From the NCBI GenBank assembly GCA_963717475.1, contig OY970337.1:2830039-2894038 (forward strand): a stretch of 64,000 bases of DNA. The letters run 5' to 3'. Position numbers and translations under genes: made by a program. The notes under the pieces were generated by a model. The model was not told the DNA's origin and did no database searches. It was given only the letters and a program-made list of their open reading frames with translations. Shown here piece after piece: positions 1 through 11,718 of the stretch; within the stretch, counting starts at the first letter, position 1; each line of letters begins with the position of its first letter. This DNA comes from AC-32 sp963717475 (GTDB lineage: Bacteria; Actinomycetota; Thermoleophilia; Gaiellales; Gaiellaceae).

Positions 1-2
1 CG

Positions 3-224
3 AACTACCAGGTGCCCGTCGAGGTGCCGCAGCGGCGTGCCCGCACGCTGGCCGTGCGCTGGCTCGTCCAGTTCGCGCGCGACCGGCGCGAGAAGCAGAT
101 GTCGGCGAAGCTCGCCGGCGAGATCCTGGACGCGCTCAACCAGCAGGGCGGCGCGTTCAAGCGCAAGGACGACCTCTACCGGATGGCGCAGGCCAACAAG
201 GCCTTCGCGCACTACAGGTGGTGA
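3..224 (+). CDS. rpsG: 30S ribosomal protein S7 (uS7), 3' end
   Basis: C-terminal part of S7, cut by the window edge. The visible 73 residues carry the typical family ending, with the VEVPQRRA segment, a basic VRWLVQFARDRREK helix and the closing KRKDDLYRMAQANKAFAHYRW. S7 binds the 3' major domain of 16S rRNA and nucleates the 30S head. Its TGA at 222-224 overlaps the fusA start as GTGA, so the two genes are translationally linked as in a normal str operon. The frame is intact. Near certain. Confidence 0.95.
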   Translation, partial: NYQVPVEVPQRRARTLAVRWLVQFARDRREKQMSAKLAGEILDALNQQGGAFKRKDDLYRMAQANKAFAHYRW

Positions 225-2319
225 GCGCGGTGGCGACGACCAAGACGCAGCTCGCACTCGAGAACGTCCGGAACATCGGGATCATGGCCCACATCGACGC
301 GGGCAAGACCACGACGACCGAGCGGATCCTCTACTACACCGGCCGCACCCACAAGATGGGCGAGGTGCACGAGGGCGCCGCGGTGATGGACTGGATGGCG
401 CAGGAGCAGGAGCGCGGGATCACGATCACCTCTGCTGCGACGACGGCCGAGTGGCGCGATTTTCGTATCAACATCATCGATACGCCCGGACACGTGGACT
501 TTACGGTCGAGGTGGAGCGCAGCCTGCGCGTGCTCGACGGCGCGATCGCCGTCTTCGACTCCGTCGCCGGCGTCGAGCCGCAGTCCGAGACGGTCTGGCG
601 GCAGGCCGACCGCTACCGCGTTCCCCGCATCGCCTTCATCAACAAGATGGACCGCACCGGCGCGGACTTCTTCGCCGCCGTGCAGTCGATGGTCGACCGC
701 CTCGGCGCCCGCCCGGTGCCGGTGCAGCTGCCGCTGGGCCAGGAGGAGCACTTCCGCGGCGTGATCGACCTCGTCGAGATGCGCGCGACCGTCTGGGAGG
801 ACGACCTCGGCACGAAGATGGACGTCGTCGAGATCCCGGAGGAGCTGCTCGAGCAGGCGCGGGAGTACCACCACCAGCTGATCGACGCGGTCGCCGACCA
901 CGACGACGAGCTGATCGAGACCTACCTGCTCGACGAGGACGTCGGTCACGCCCGAGATGCTGAAGCGCGCGCTGCGCGCGGCCACGCTCGACATCACGGT
1001 CACCCCGGTGCTCGCCGGCTCCGCGTTCAAGAACAAGGGCATCCAGCCGCTGCTCGACGCCGTCGTCGACTACCTGCCGAGCCCGCTCGACGTGCCGCCG
1101 ATCCACGGGATCGACCCGCGCACCGAGAACGAGCTCTCACGCCGCCCGGCGCTCGACGAGCCGTTCTCGGCGCTCGTCTTCAAGGTCATGTCCGACCCGT
1201 ACGTCGGCAAGCTGACGTACTTCCGCGTCTACTCCGGCCAGCTGAAGGCCGGCGACCGCGTGCTGAACACGAGCACCGGCAAGACCGAGCGCATCGGCCG
1301 CATCCTGCAGATGCACGCGAACCACCGCGAGGAGCGCGAGGAGATCGGCGCGGGCGAGATCGCGGCCGGCGTCGGGATCAAGAGCTCGACCACGGGCGAC
1401 ACGCTCGCGATCGACACGGCGCCGATCAAGCTCGAGTCGATGGACTTCCCCGAGCCGGTGATCGCGGTCGCGATCGAGCCGAAGACGAAGGCCGACCAGG
1501 ACAAGCTCGGCGCGGGCCTGCAGCGCCTCGCCGAGGAGGACCCGACCTTCCGCGTGCAGCACCGACGACGAGACCGGCCAGACCCTGATCTCGGGCATGG
1601 GCGAGCTCCACCTCGAGATCATCGTCGACCGCCTGATGCGCGAGTTCTCGGTCGACGCGAACGTCGGCCGGCCGCAGGTCGCCTACCGCGAGACCTTCGG
1701 CCGCCCGGTCGAGAAGATCGAGGGCAAGTTCGTGCGCCAGACCGGCGGCCGCGGCCAGTACGGCCACGCGGTCATCAACGCCGAGCCGACCGAGCCGGGC
1801 GAGGGCTACGAGTTCGTCGACAAGATCGTCGGCGGCAAGATCCCGCGCGAGTACATCGGCCCGGTCGACCTCGGCATCCAGGAGGCGATGGAGTCCGGCA
1901 TCCTCGCCGGCTACCCGGTCGTCGACGTGCGGATCGAGCTGATCGACGGCTCCTTCCACGACGTCGACTCGAGCGAGATGGCCTTCAAGGTCGCCGGCTC
2001 GATGGCCTTCAAGGAGGCGATGAAGCGCTCGAAGCCGAAGCTGCTCGAGCCCGTGATGGCCGTCGAGGTCGTCACGCCCGAGGACTACCTCGGCGACGTG
2101 ATGGGAGACTTGAACTCGCGCCGCGGGCGCGTCGAGGGCCTGGAGCCGCGCGGCAACGCGCAGGCGATCAAGGCGCACGTGCCGCTCGCGACCATGTTCG
2201 GATACGCAACCGACCTGCGCTCGACGACGCAGGGCCGGGCAACCTTCACCATGCAGTTCGATCGCTACGAGGAAGTGCCTCAGTCGATCGCAGGCGAGCT
2301 CGTCGACTCGCAGAGCTAA
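221..2319 (+). CDS. fusA: Elongation factor G
   Basis: Translocation GTPase, about 698 residues. P-loop AHIDAGKTTTTER, switch II DTPGHVDF and NKMD are all visible near the N-terminus; domain IV/V motifs (GMGELHLEI, RGQYGHA) follow. GTG at 221 overlaps the rpsG stop; GTGs at 218 and 230 are alternatives. Two frameshifts break the reading frame near 950 (GTC followed by an extra G before GTC ACG) and at 1554-1557 (GTGC before AGC ACC). Both read as two synonymous Val codons collapsed together, so the protein is complete across them. Confidence 0.95.
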
Positions 2320-2337
2320 TCGGAAGGAAAGGAACGA

Positions 2338-3528
<1,191 letters not shown>

Positions 3529-3539
3529 AGGGAGCGCCG

Positions 3540-3848
3540 GTGCCGCAGAGCAAGATCCGCATCCGCCTCAAGGGCTACGACCACCAGCAGCTCGACAAGT
3601 CTGCGAGCCAGATCGTGGAGACCGCCCAGCGCACCGGCGCGACCATCACCGGGCCCGTGCCCCTGCCCACCGAGAAGAACGTCTACTGCGTGATCCGGTC
3701 GCCGTTCAAGGACAAGGACTCGCGGGAGCACTTCGAGGTGCGCACGCACAAGCGCCTGATCGACATCCACTCGCCGACCCCGAAGACGGTCGACTCGCTG
3801 ATGCGGCTCGACCTCCCGGCGGGCGTCGACATCGAGATCAAGCTGTGA
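3540..3848 (+). CDS. rpsJ: 30S ribosomal protein S10 (uS10)
   Basis: Intact 102-residue S10 starting at GTG after a GGGAGCG ribosome-binding site 11 bases past tuf. Contains the canonical IRIRLKGYDHQQLD start and the HKRLIDIHSPTPKTVDSLM segment. S10 is a 30S head protein and the first gene of the S10 operon, here fused directly to the str operon. The stop overlaps the rplC GTG. Confidence 0.97.
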   Translation: MPQSKIRIRLKGYDHQQLDKSASQIVETAQRTGATITGPVPLPTEKNVYCVIRSPFKDKDSREHFEVRTHKRLIDIHSPTPKTVDSLMRLDLPAGVDIEIKL

Positions 3849-4472
3849 AAGGCATCGTCGGCAAGAAGCTGGGCATGACCCAGCTCTTCGACGCGGAGAC
3901 GGGCGAGGTGACGCCGGTGACGGTGATCGAGGCCGGCCCGTGCCCGATCGTGCGCGTCAAGACGGTCGACTCGGACGGCTACGAGGCCGTCCAGCTCGCC
4001 TTCGACCCGGTCGCCGAGCGCAAGGTGACCAAGCCGCGCCTCGGCCAGCTCGGCGAGGCCGGCCCGCACCGCAAGCTCGTCGAGTTCCGCGGCACGACCG
4101 AGCTCACCGTCGGCGAGCCGGTCACCGTCGAGACGCTTCGAGCCGGGCGACACGGTCAAGGTCTCCGGGATCGGGATCGGCAAGGGCTTCGCGGGCACGA
4201 TCAAGCGCCACAACTTCCACCGCGGCCCGGTCTCGCACGGCTCGCACAACGTCCGCGCGCCCGGCTCGATCGGCGCCTCGGCCACGCCCTCGCGCGTCTT
4301 CAAGGGGATGAAGATGGCCGGCCGGATGGGCGGCAAGCGCGTCACGCAGGTCGGGCTGACCGTGCACGACGTCGACGCCGAGCGGAACCTGCTGCTCGTC
4401 AAGGGCGCCGTGCCCGGCCCGAAGAACGGCTACGTCGAGGTCAGGGAGGACACCGGCCGTGGCCGCGCCTAA
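3845..4472 (+). CDS. rplC: 50S ribosomal protein L3 (uL3)
   Basis: L3, about 208 residues, GTG start overlapping the rpsJ TGA. N-terminus KGIVGKKLGMTQLF and the central SGIGIGKGFAGTIKRHNF and HGSHNVRAPGSIG blocks are diagnostic. One frameshift at 4132-4135 (ACGC before TTC GAG) is explained by Thr ACG/ACC. The end overlaps rplD by 14 bases. Confidence 0.94.
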
Positions 4473-5077
4473 GGCACCCGTGCTCGGCTCGACGAAGAGC
4501 GTCACGCTCGAGGAGGGCGTGTTCGCCGTCGAGGTCAAGCCGCACCTCGTGCACGAGACGGTGCGCGCCGAGCAGAACGAGGCCCGCGCCGGCTACGCGC
4601 GGCGGCAAGAGCCGCGGCCTCGTAGCCGGCGGCCGCGCGAAGCCGTGGCGCCAGAAGGGCACCGGCCGCGCCCGCGCCGGCGGGACGCGCGCGCCGCACT
4701 GGACCGGCGGCGGCATGGCGTTCCCGCCGAACGACCGCAACTTCGTCGGCAAGGTCAACCGCAAGGCGCGCAAGGCCGCGCTCCGAAGCGCGCTCTCGGC
4801 GCACGCACAGGGCGGCACGCTCGGGGTGCTCGACCCGCTGCGTTCGACGCGCCGTCGACGAAGGCCGCGCTCGAGCTGCTCGGCGCGTGGGGCAAGGAGC
4901 TGCCCGCTGCTCGATCGTCGCGCAGCCCGACGAGGAGGCGCTGATCAAGTCCTTCCGCAACCTCGAGCGCGTCCGGATCACGGTTCCCGCCGACCTCGAG
5001 GTGCCGAGGTCGTGCGCGCCCGCTCGCTGCTCGATCACCGAGCCGCGCTCGAGCTGGTGCAGGGGAGGGCGCAATGA
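4459..5077 (+). CDS. rplD: 50S ribosomal protein L4 (uL4)
   Basis: L4, about 206 residues, starting at GTG inside the end of rplC. Core motifs GGKSRGLVAGGRAKPWRQKG and GRARAGGTRAPHW mark the family loop that enters the peptide exit tunnel. This is one of the most broken genes: the frame changes near 4594, 4850, 4905, 4915, 5002, 5033 and 5044. Each change is a doubled or missing third-position base (Gly GGC/GGT, Arg CGn, Pro CCC/CCG, Leu CTC/CTG, Val GTn, Glu GAn). Ends RGAQ-like just before rplW. Confidence 0.9.
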
Positions 5078-5370
5078 GCCTCCACCCGAACCAGGTCCTG
5101 CTCGCGCCCGTGGTCTCCGAGAAGAGCTACGAGCTGCTCGAGCAGCGCAAGTACGCCTTCCGCGTCCATCCCGACGCGCACAAGACGCAGGTCCGCCAGG
5201 CCGTCGAGGAGCTGTTCGGCGTCAAGGTGCAGGCCGTGAACATGCTCAAGGTGCAGGCCAAGCCGAAGCGCCGCGGGATGATCCGCGGCGACGAAGCCCG
5301 GCTGGAAGAAGGCGATCGTGCAGCTGCGCGAGGGCGAGACGATCGAGATCTTCGAAGGGGCCCAGGCCTG

Positions 5371-5371
<1 letters not shown>
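5074..5371 (+). CDS. rplW: 50S ribosomal protein L23 (uL23)
   Basis: L23, about 98 residues, at the exit-tunnel rim where trigger factor and SRP dock. Starts at ATG overlapping the rplD TGA. Motifs LLAPVVSEKSYELLEQRKYAFRV and VNMLKVQAKPKRRG are typical. One frameshift at about 5291 (GGCG before ACG AAG, Gly GGC/GGG) restores the expected GTKPGWKKAIVQLREGETIEIFE end. Confidence 0.93.
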
Positions 5372-6209
<838 letters not shown>

Positions 6210-6213
<4 letters not shown>

Positions 6214-6491
6214 GCCGCAGTTCGAAGAAGGGGCCGTTCGTGGAAGAGCGGCTGCTGACCAGGATCACCAAGATGAACGAGTCCGGCTCCAAGCAGATGG
6301 TCCGGACCTGGTCGCGCTCGTCGACGATCTTCCCCGACATGGTCGGGCACACGATCGCGGTCCACGACGGCCGCAAGCACGTGCCCGTCTTCGTCACCGA
6401 GCAGATGGTCGGGCACAAGCTCGGCGAGTTCGCGCCGACGCGGACGTTCCGCGGCCATTCCGGCGACCGCAAGGCGGAGGTGAAGCGCTAG
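6210..6491 (+). CDS. rpsS: 30S ribosomal protein S19 (uS19)
   Basis: 93-residue S19. It starts at an unusual TTG (6210-6212) that overlaps the rplB TGA, preceded by GGAG at 6201. Sequence begins LSRSSKKGPFVEERLL and ends RTFRGHSGDRKAEVKR, covering the full family. S19 sits in the 30S head and contacts S13. Intact. Confidence 0.95.
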
Positions 6492-6493
6492 GC

Positions 6494-6977
6494 ATGGCCA
6501 CCGCCGAGCGCCAGGAGGTCAAGGCCGTGGCCAAGTGGGTGCGCACGTCGCCCCGCAAGGCGCGGCTCGTGGTCGACCACATCCGGGGCCGCTCGGTGCC
6601 GGAGGCTCGGACCGTGCTCGCGTTCACGCAGCGCGCGGCCGCGCGCGAGATCGAGAAGGTGCTGCGCTCGGCGGTCGCGAACGCGGAGGCCAACCACAAC
6701 CTCGACGGCGACGACCTCGTCGTCTCGTCCGTCTACGTCGACGAGGGCCCGGTGCTGAAGCGCTGGCGCGCCCGCGCGCGAGGCCGCGCCGCCCGGATCC
6801 ACAAGCCGACCTGCCACATCACCGTCAAGCTGACGCCGGTCGAGCGCGCTCCCGAGCCTGCTCCGAAGCCCAAGGCCGAGGAGCCGAAGGCCGAGAGCCG
6901 CGCCGAAGAAGAAGGCCGCGCCGAAGCGCAAGCCGGCCGCCAAGAAGCCGAAGAAGACCGAGGAGGCGGAGTCCTAG
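6494..6977 (+). CDS. rplV: 50S ribosomal protein L22 (uL22) with basic tail
   Basis: L22, about 160 residues. The core (WVRTSPRKARLVVDHIRG to HITVKLTPVE) is followed by a low-complexity tail rich in Lys, Pro, Ala and Glu that is longer than in model bacteria. One frameshift at about 6894 lies in this tail (GAGA before GCC GCG; Glu GAG/GAA), after which the tail reads KKKAAPKRKPAAKKPKKTEEAES. Stop TAG is directly followed by the rpsC ATG. Confidence 0.92.
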
Positions 6978-7966
6978 ATGGGCCAGAAGATCCATCCCGG
7001 CGGCCTGCGCGTGGGCGTCATCCACGACTGGAAGTCGAACTGGTACACGGGGACGAAGGAGTTCTCGGCGTTCCTGCTCGAGGACATCAAGATCCGCGAG
7101 CACATCTACGGCAAGCTCGAGCACGCGGGCCTGTCCGACATCCTGATCCGCAAGGACGCGCAGCGGATCACGATCGACATCTACACGGCCCGGCCGGGAA
7201 TCGTGATCGGCAAGTCCGGCGTGGAGGTCGACGCGCTGCGCAAGGAGATCCACGGGATGACCAACAAGGCCGTCCACATCAACATCAACGAGATCAAGCG
7301 GCCCGAGCTCGACGCCAAGCTCGTCGCGCAGTCGATCGCCGAGCAGCTCCAGAACCGCGTCAGCTTCCGGCGCGCGATGAAGCGCTCGCTCGCCTCCGCG
7401 ATCCGCTCCGGCGCGCAGGGCGTGAAGGTGCAGTGCGGCGGCCGGCTCGCCGGCACCGAGATGAGCCGCTCGGAGAGCTACTCCGAGGGCCGCGTGCCGC
7501 TGCACACGATCCGCGCCGACATCGACTACGGCTTCGCCGAGGCGAAGACGACCTACGGCCGCATCGGCGTCAAGGTCTGGATCAACAAGGGCGAGATCAT
7601 GCCCGAGGGCTACGAGGGCGTCACCCAGCGCGACTCGCGGCTCGGCGACCAGGATCAGGCCCGCCGCCGCGGCGGCACGGCCGAGGGTCTCGGCGCCTCC
7701 CGCGAGGGCGGCCGCGGTCGCAGCCAGGACCGCGAGGGCCTCGGCCCGGTGCGCCCGGGTCGGCGCGGCAAGGGCGGCGGGCCGGGCGGCCCGCGGCGGC
7801 CCGGCGGCCGAGGCCGCGCGCGCAGCCAGGAGTCCACCGAGCGGGCGCCGGCCCAGGAGAAGCCGCCGGTCGAGGAGCAGCCGCAGGCCGCGGCCGAGAC
7901 CGAGGCTCCCGTGGAGGCTCCGCAGCCCGAGCAGGCCGAGAGACCGAGAAGAAGGACGAGAGCTAG
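6978..7966 (+). CDS. rpsC: 30S ribosomal protein S3 (uS3) with long RG-rich tail
   Basis: S3 of about 329 residues against roughly 210-235 in most bacteria. KH domain with GIVIGKSGVEVDALRKEI (GxxG loop) and the C-terminal domain up to GRIGVKVWINKGEI are standard. Residues from about 220 on form an Arg/Gly-rich stretch and then an acidic Pro/Glu/Ala tail, suggesting an extra RNA- or protein-binding extension. One frameshift near 7936 (Ser AGn without its third base) leads to the ending TEKKDES. Confidence 0.93.
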
Positions 7967-8392
7967 ATGCTGCTACCGAAGAAGACCAAGTACCGCAAGT
8001 ACCAGCGAGGCCGCCGGCGCGGCATGTCGAAGGGCCAGACGACCGTGCAGGCCGGCGACTTCGGCCTGAAGGCGCTCGAGGCCGGCTGGGTCACGAACCG
8101 CCAGATCGAGGCCGCCCGAATCGCGATGACCCGCAAGATCCGCCGTGGCGGCAAGGTCTGGATCAACGTCTTCCCGGACAAGCCGGTCACGCAGAAGCCC
8201 GCCGAGACGCGCATGGGCTCCGGCAAGGGCGCGCCCGAGCACTGGGTCGCCGTCGTCAAGCCCGGCCGCGTGATGTTCGAGCTCGCCGGCGTGGACGAGC
8301 CGCTGGCCAAGGAGGCGCTCCGCCTCGCCGGCCGCAAGCTGCCGATCAAGACCAAGGTCGTGACGAGGGAGGCGGATCTCTTTGCGAGCTAG
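7967..8392 (+). CDS. rplP: 50S ribosomal protein L16 (uL16)
   Basis: Intact 141-residue L16, which helps to position tRNA acceptor ends in the peptidyl-transferase centre. Starts MLLPKKTKYRKYQRGRRRG immediately after rpsC and contains VWINVFPDKPVTQKPAETRMG and GKGAPEHWVAVVKPGR. Its last codons overlap the rpmC start. Confidence 0.97.
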   Translation: MLLPKKTKYRKYQRGRRRGMSKGQTTVQAGDFGLKALEAGWVTNRQIEAARIAMTRKIRRGGKVWINVFPDKPVTQKPAETRMGSGKGAPEHWVAVVKPGRVMFELAGVDEPLAKEALRLAGRKLPIKTKVVTREADLFAS

Positions 8393-8594
8393 AGAGCTGC
8401 GCGACCTGACCGACGAGGAGCTGGAGAACCGCTTGGCCGACACGCGCCAGGAGCTGTTCAACCTGCGCTTCCAGTCGGCGACGGGCGCCCTCGAGAACCC
8501 CGCGCGGCTGAAGCACGCCAAGCGCGAGATCGCCCGCATCCTGACCATCCGCATCGAACGCGAATCGAGCCTGACGAGAGAGACCAATGCCTGA
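8382..8594 (+). CDS. rpmC: 50S ribosomal protein L29 (uL29)
   Basis: 70-residue L29 starting at TTG 8382, inside the end of rplP. Two-helix hairpin with RELRDLTDEELENRL and ELFNLRFQSATGALENP, typical of the family that lines the exit tunnel with L23. Overlaps the rpsQ ATG by eight bases. Confidence 0.94.
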   Translation: MRARELRDLTDEELENRLADTRQELFNLRFQSATGALENPARLKHAKREIARILTIRIERESSLTRETNA

Positions 8595-9264
8595 CGAAGA
8601 GCAGAACGAGACAACCGAAGAGCCGACCGAGGCCGTCGAGCCGAGGCCGAGGCCGAGGCCGAAGAGCTCCGGCCGAGGAGCCCGCGGCCGAGGAGCCTGC
8701 GGCCGAAGCGAGCCCGAGGCCGAGGAGCCCGCGGCCGAAGAGCCCGCGGCCGAGGAGCCCTGCGGCGGAAGAGCCCGCGGCCGAGGAGCCTGCCGGCCGA
8801 GGAGCCCGCGGCCGAAGAGCCAGCGGCCGAAGAGCCGGCAGCCGAGGCCGCCGCCGAGGAGCCGGCCGCCGAAGAGGCGGCGCCGCAGCAGTCTGGTCCC
8901 AAGCCGAAGCGCAAGCGCATGCCGCGCTCGGAGCGCCACAAGCACTCCAAGCCGAAGCGCGAGCGCCCGGCCGAGCGCCGCCCGATCGTCCGGCTGCCCA
9001 AGCCCGAGCACGAGCGCGGCCGGCGCCAGGAGCGCCGCGGCGTGGTCGTCTCCGACGCGATGGACAAGACGATCGTGGTCAAGGTCGACACGGTGAAGGC
9101 GCACCCGCGCTACAAGAAGGTCGATCCGCCGCTCGGCGAAGTTCCACGCCCACGACGAGCAGAACGCCGCCAAGGTCGGCGACCTGGTGCGCATCGTCGA
9201 GACGCGGCCGCTCTCGAAGACGAAGAACTGGCGCCTCGCCGAGGTGCTGGAGGTGGCGAAGTGA
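8587..9264 (+). CDS. rpsQ: 30S ribosomal protein S17 (uS17) with acidic repeat extension
   Basis: S17 core begins only near residue 140 (RGVVVSDAMDKTIVVKV, then HPRYKKVD, KFHAHDEQNA and the end WRLAEVLEVAK). It is preceded by an unusual N-terminal region of about 100 residues made of EEPA-type repeats and a basic linker (KPKRKRMPRSERHKH). Normal S17 is 80-110 residues in total. Several frameshifts scramble the repeat part (roughly 8640-8800) and one lies at about 9139 (Gly GGC/GGG). I am confident of the core and of the acidic repeat; the exact repeat count is uncertain. Confidence 0.88.
8640..8880 (+). repeat. Tandem GAG-GAG-CCC-GCG-type coding repeat in rpsQ
   Basis: A degenerate 12-base unit encoding Glu-Glu-Pro-Ala (variants GCC GAG GAG CCC and GCC GAA GAG CCC) is repeated about fifteen times. 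It gives a highly acidic, disordered N-terminal arm to S17. Frame slips within it may be strain differences in repeat number or consensus artefacts. Confidence 0.75.
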
Positions 9265-9629
9265 TCCAGCAGGAGTCACGGCTGCGCGTGGCCGACAACA
9301 CCGGCGCGCGCGAGATCCTCTGCATCCGCGTCAAGGGCGGCTCGAAGCGCCGCTACGCGCGCGTGGGTGACGTGATCACGGCCACCGTCAAGACGGCGAG
9401 CCCGCAGGGCGCGGTCAAGAAGGGCGAGGTCGTGCAGGCCGTCGTCGTCCGCACGCGCAAGCCGTTCGGGCGCAACGACGGCACCTCGATCGCCTTCGAC
9501 GAGAACGCGGCGGTGCTGATCGACGCCGCCCGCAACCCGCGCGGCACCCGCATCTTCGGGCCGGTCGCGCGCGAGCTGCGCGAGAAGAACTTCATGAAGA
9601 TCGTCTCGCTCGCCCCGGAGGTCCTGTGA
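9261..9629 (+). CDS. rplN: 50S ribosomal protein L14 (uL14)
   Basis: Intact 122-residue L14 from a GTG that overlaps the rpsQ TGA. Starts VIQQESRLRVADNTGAREIL and ends LREKNFMKIVSLAPEVL, the standard family boundaries. L14 forms the inter-subunit bridge and binds RsfS. Confidence 0.97.
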   Translation: MIQQESRLRVADNTGAREILCIRVKGGSKRRYARVGDVITATVKTASPQGAVKKGEVVQAVVVRTRKPFGRNDGTSIAFDENAAVLIDAARNPRGTRIFGPVARELREKNFMKIVSLAPEVL

Positions 9630-9997
9630 GCCACAAGATGCGCATCCGCAAGGGCGACACCGTCCACATGCTCTCGGGCAAGGACCGCGGCAAGGAAGGC
9701 CGCGTGATCGAGGCCCGTCCGCGCGAGCAGCGCGTCGTCGTCGAGAACCTGAACATCCAGAAGCGGCACACGCGGCCGCGGCCGATGCGCGACGCCAACC
9801 GCATGGGCGGCACGCAGATGACGCCCGGCGGCGTGATCGAGAAGGCGGCGCCGGTGCCGGTCGCGAAGGTGATGCTCGTCTGCCCGACGTGCAACCGCCC
9901 GACGCGGATCGGGATGACGACCAAGGAAGTCAAGGGCCGCGAGGTGCACGTGCGCGTCTGCAAGCGCGCCGACTGCGGCCAGGAGATCGACAAGTGA
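9626..9997 (+). CDS. rplX: 50S ribosomal protein L24 (uL24) with C-terminal zinc ribbon
   Basis: 123 residues, GTG start overlapping rplN. The KOW domain is clear (IRKGDTVHMLSGKDRGKEGRV). The C-terminus holds CPTCNRP and, 21 residues on, CKRADCGQ, a four-cysteine knuckle that should bind zinc. Many L24 proteins lack this. Intact frame. Confidence 0.94.
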   Translation: MSHKMRIRKGDTVHMLSGKDRGKEGRVIEARPREQRVVVENLNIQKRHTRPRPMRDANRMGGTQMTPGGVIEKAAPVPVAKVMLVCPTCNRPTRIGMTTKEVKGREVHVRVCKRADCGQEIDK

Positions 9998-10588
9998 GCG
10001 AGCTGAACGGCTACCAGCCCCGCCTGAAGACCACGTACGAGCAGGAGATCCGCCCGCGCCTGAAGGACGAGCTCGGCCTGAGCTCGACGATGCAGGTGCC
10101 GCGGCTGCAGAAGATCACGCTCAACATGGGCGTCGGCGAGGCGAAGACGGACGCGAAGCAGCTCGACAGCGCGGTCGAGGAGCTGACCACGATCGCCGGC
10201 CAGCGCGCGCAGGTGCGCCTGGCGCGCAAGTCGATCGCCGGCTTCAAGGTCCGCGAGGGCATGCCCGTCGGCGCGCGCGTGACGCTGCGCGGCGCCCGCA
10301 TGTGGGAGTTCCTCGACCGGCTCGTCTCGATCGCGCTCCCGCGCATCCGCGACTTCCGCGGCCTGAACCCGCGCTCGATGGACGGCCGCGGCAACTTCTC
10401 GCTCGGGATCCGCGAGCAGATCATCTTCCCGGAGATCGACTACGACGAGATCGGCGCGCATCCGCGGCCTCGACGTGGCGATCACCACCACCGCCGAGGA
10501 CGACGAGCAGGGGCTCGCGCTCCTGCGCGCGCTCGGGATGCCGTTCACCCGGCCCGAGAACGAAGAAGACGAAGGAGAGACGCAGTAG
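9994..10588 (+). CDS. rplE: 50S ribosomal protein L5 (uL5)
   Basis: L5, about 198 residues, 5S rRNA-binding protein of the central protuberance. Motifs KITLNMGVGEAK, RKSIAGFKVREG and FRGLNPRSMDGRGNFSLGI are diagnostic. One frameshift near 10459 (GCGC before ATC CGC; Ala GCG/GCC) gives the expected GAIRGLDVAITTTA. Ends in a short acidic tail (ENEEDEGETQ) right before rpsN. Confidence 0.94.
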
Positions 10589-10775
10589 ATGGCACGCAAG
10601 GCCTTGATCGAGAAGTCGCACAAGCCGCAGCGCTACAAGACGCGCGCGTACAACCGCTGCAACCGCTGCGGCCGCGCCGCGCGCGATCTACCGGAAGTTC
10701 GGCCTCTGTCGAATCTGCCTGCGGGACCTCGCCCACGAGGGCGTCATCCCGGGCATGACCAAGTCGAGCTGGTAG
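10589..10775 (+). CDS. rpsN: 30S ribosomal protein S14, zinc type (uS14)
   Basis: 61-residue zinc-binding S14 (type Z) with CNRCGR and CRICLR giving the four-Cys site, and ending DLAHEGVIPGMTKSSW. One frameshift near 10680 (GCCG before CGC GCG; Ala GCC/GCG). The short zinc form is usual in Gram-positives. Confidence 0.94.
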
Positions 10776-10777
10776 CC

Positions 10778-11180
10778 ATGCAGACCGACCCGATCGCAGA
10801 CATGCTCACGAGGATCCGCAACGCGAACCGCGCGCTGCACGAGCGCGCCGAGATGCCGACCTCCGGCCTGAAGGCCGAGATCGCGCGCATCCTCAAGGAG
10901 GAGGGCTACATCCAGGACTACCGGGTCGAGCACAACGAGGAGACGCCCTACGACACGCTCGTGATCGAGCTCAAGTACAGCCGCAGCCGCGAGCGCGTGA
11001 TCACCGACCTGAAGCGCGTCTCCAAGCCCGGCCGCCGCGTCTACGCGCGGCAAGGACCGCCTGCCGCGCGTGCTCGGCGGGATGGGGACTGCGATCCTGT
11101 CCACCTCCAACGGCCTGATCACGAGCCCGCGCGCCGAGGAGCAGGGCGTCGGCGGCGAGGTCGTCTGCTTCGTCTGGTGA
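10778..11180 (+). CDS. rpsH: 30S ribosomal protein S8 (uS8)
   Basis: S8, about 134 residues, a key 16S rRNA central-domain binder and translational repressor of the spc operon in E. coli. Starts MQTDPIADMLTRIRNANRA and ends GGEVVCFVW. Frameshift near 11048 (CGGC before AAG; Arg CGG/CGC) restores RKDRLPRVLGGMGTAILSTS. Confidence 0.94.
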
Positions 11181-11183
11181 GCC

Positions 11184-11718
11184 ATGAGTCGAATCGGTAG
11201 ACAGCCCATCGAACTTGCCGGCCGGCGTGTCGGTCTCGATCGCCCCTGGCCGCGTGATGGTCAACGGCCCGCTCGGCGAGCTGACCCAGCAGGTGCCCGT
11301 GCGCATGCAGGTCGACCAGGAGGAGTCGACGATCACGGTCAAGCGCCCGACCGAGCGCGGCGACGACCGCGCGCTGCACGGCCTGACGCGGACGCTGATC
11401 GCGAACATGGTCGAGGGCGTCACGAGCGGCTTCCAGAAGCGCCTCGAGATCCAGGGCGTCGGCTACCGCGCCGCGCTGCGCGGGACCGACCTCGAGCTGA
11501 ACGTCGGCTACTCGCACCCGGTCGTGCTGAAGGCGCCGCAGGGCATCACCTTCGAGGTGCCGACGCCGACCGAGGTGATCGTCAAGGGCATCGACAAGCA
11601 GGCGGTCGGCCAGATCGCCGCCGAGGTGCGCAAGGTGCGCCCGCCCGAGCCGTACAAGGGCAAGGGCATCCGCTACGAGGGCGAGTACGTCCGCCGGAAG
11701 GTCGGGAAGCGCGCATGA
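11184..11718 (+). CDS. rplF: 50S ribosomal protein L6 (uL6)
   Basis: L6, about 178 residues, near the sarcin-ricin loop. MSRIGRQPIEL is followed by a frameshift at about 11215 (CTTG before CCG; Leu CTT/CTG), then the full family sequence including GYSHPVVLKAP and PEPYKGKGIRYEGEYVRRKVGK. The stop overlaps the rplR ATG. Confidence 0.95.
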
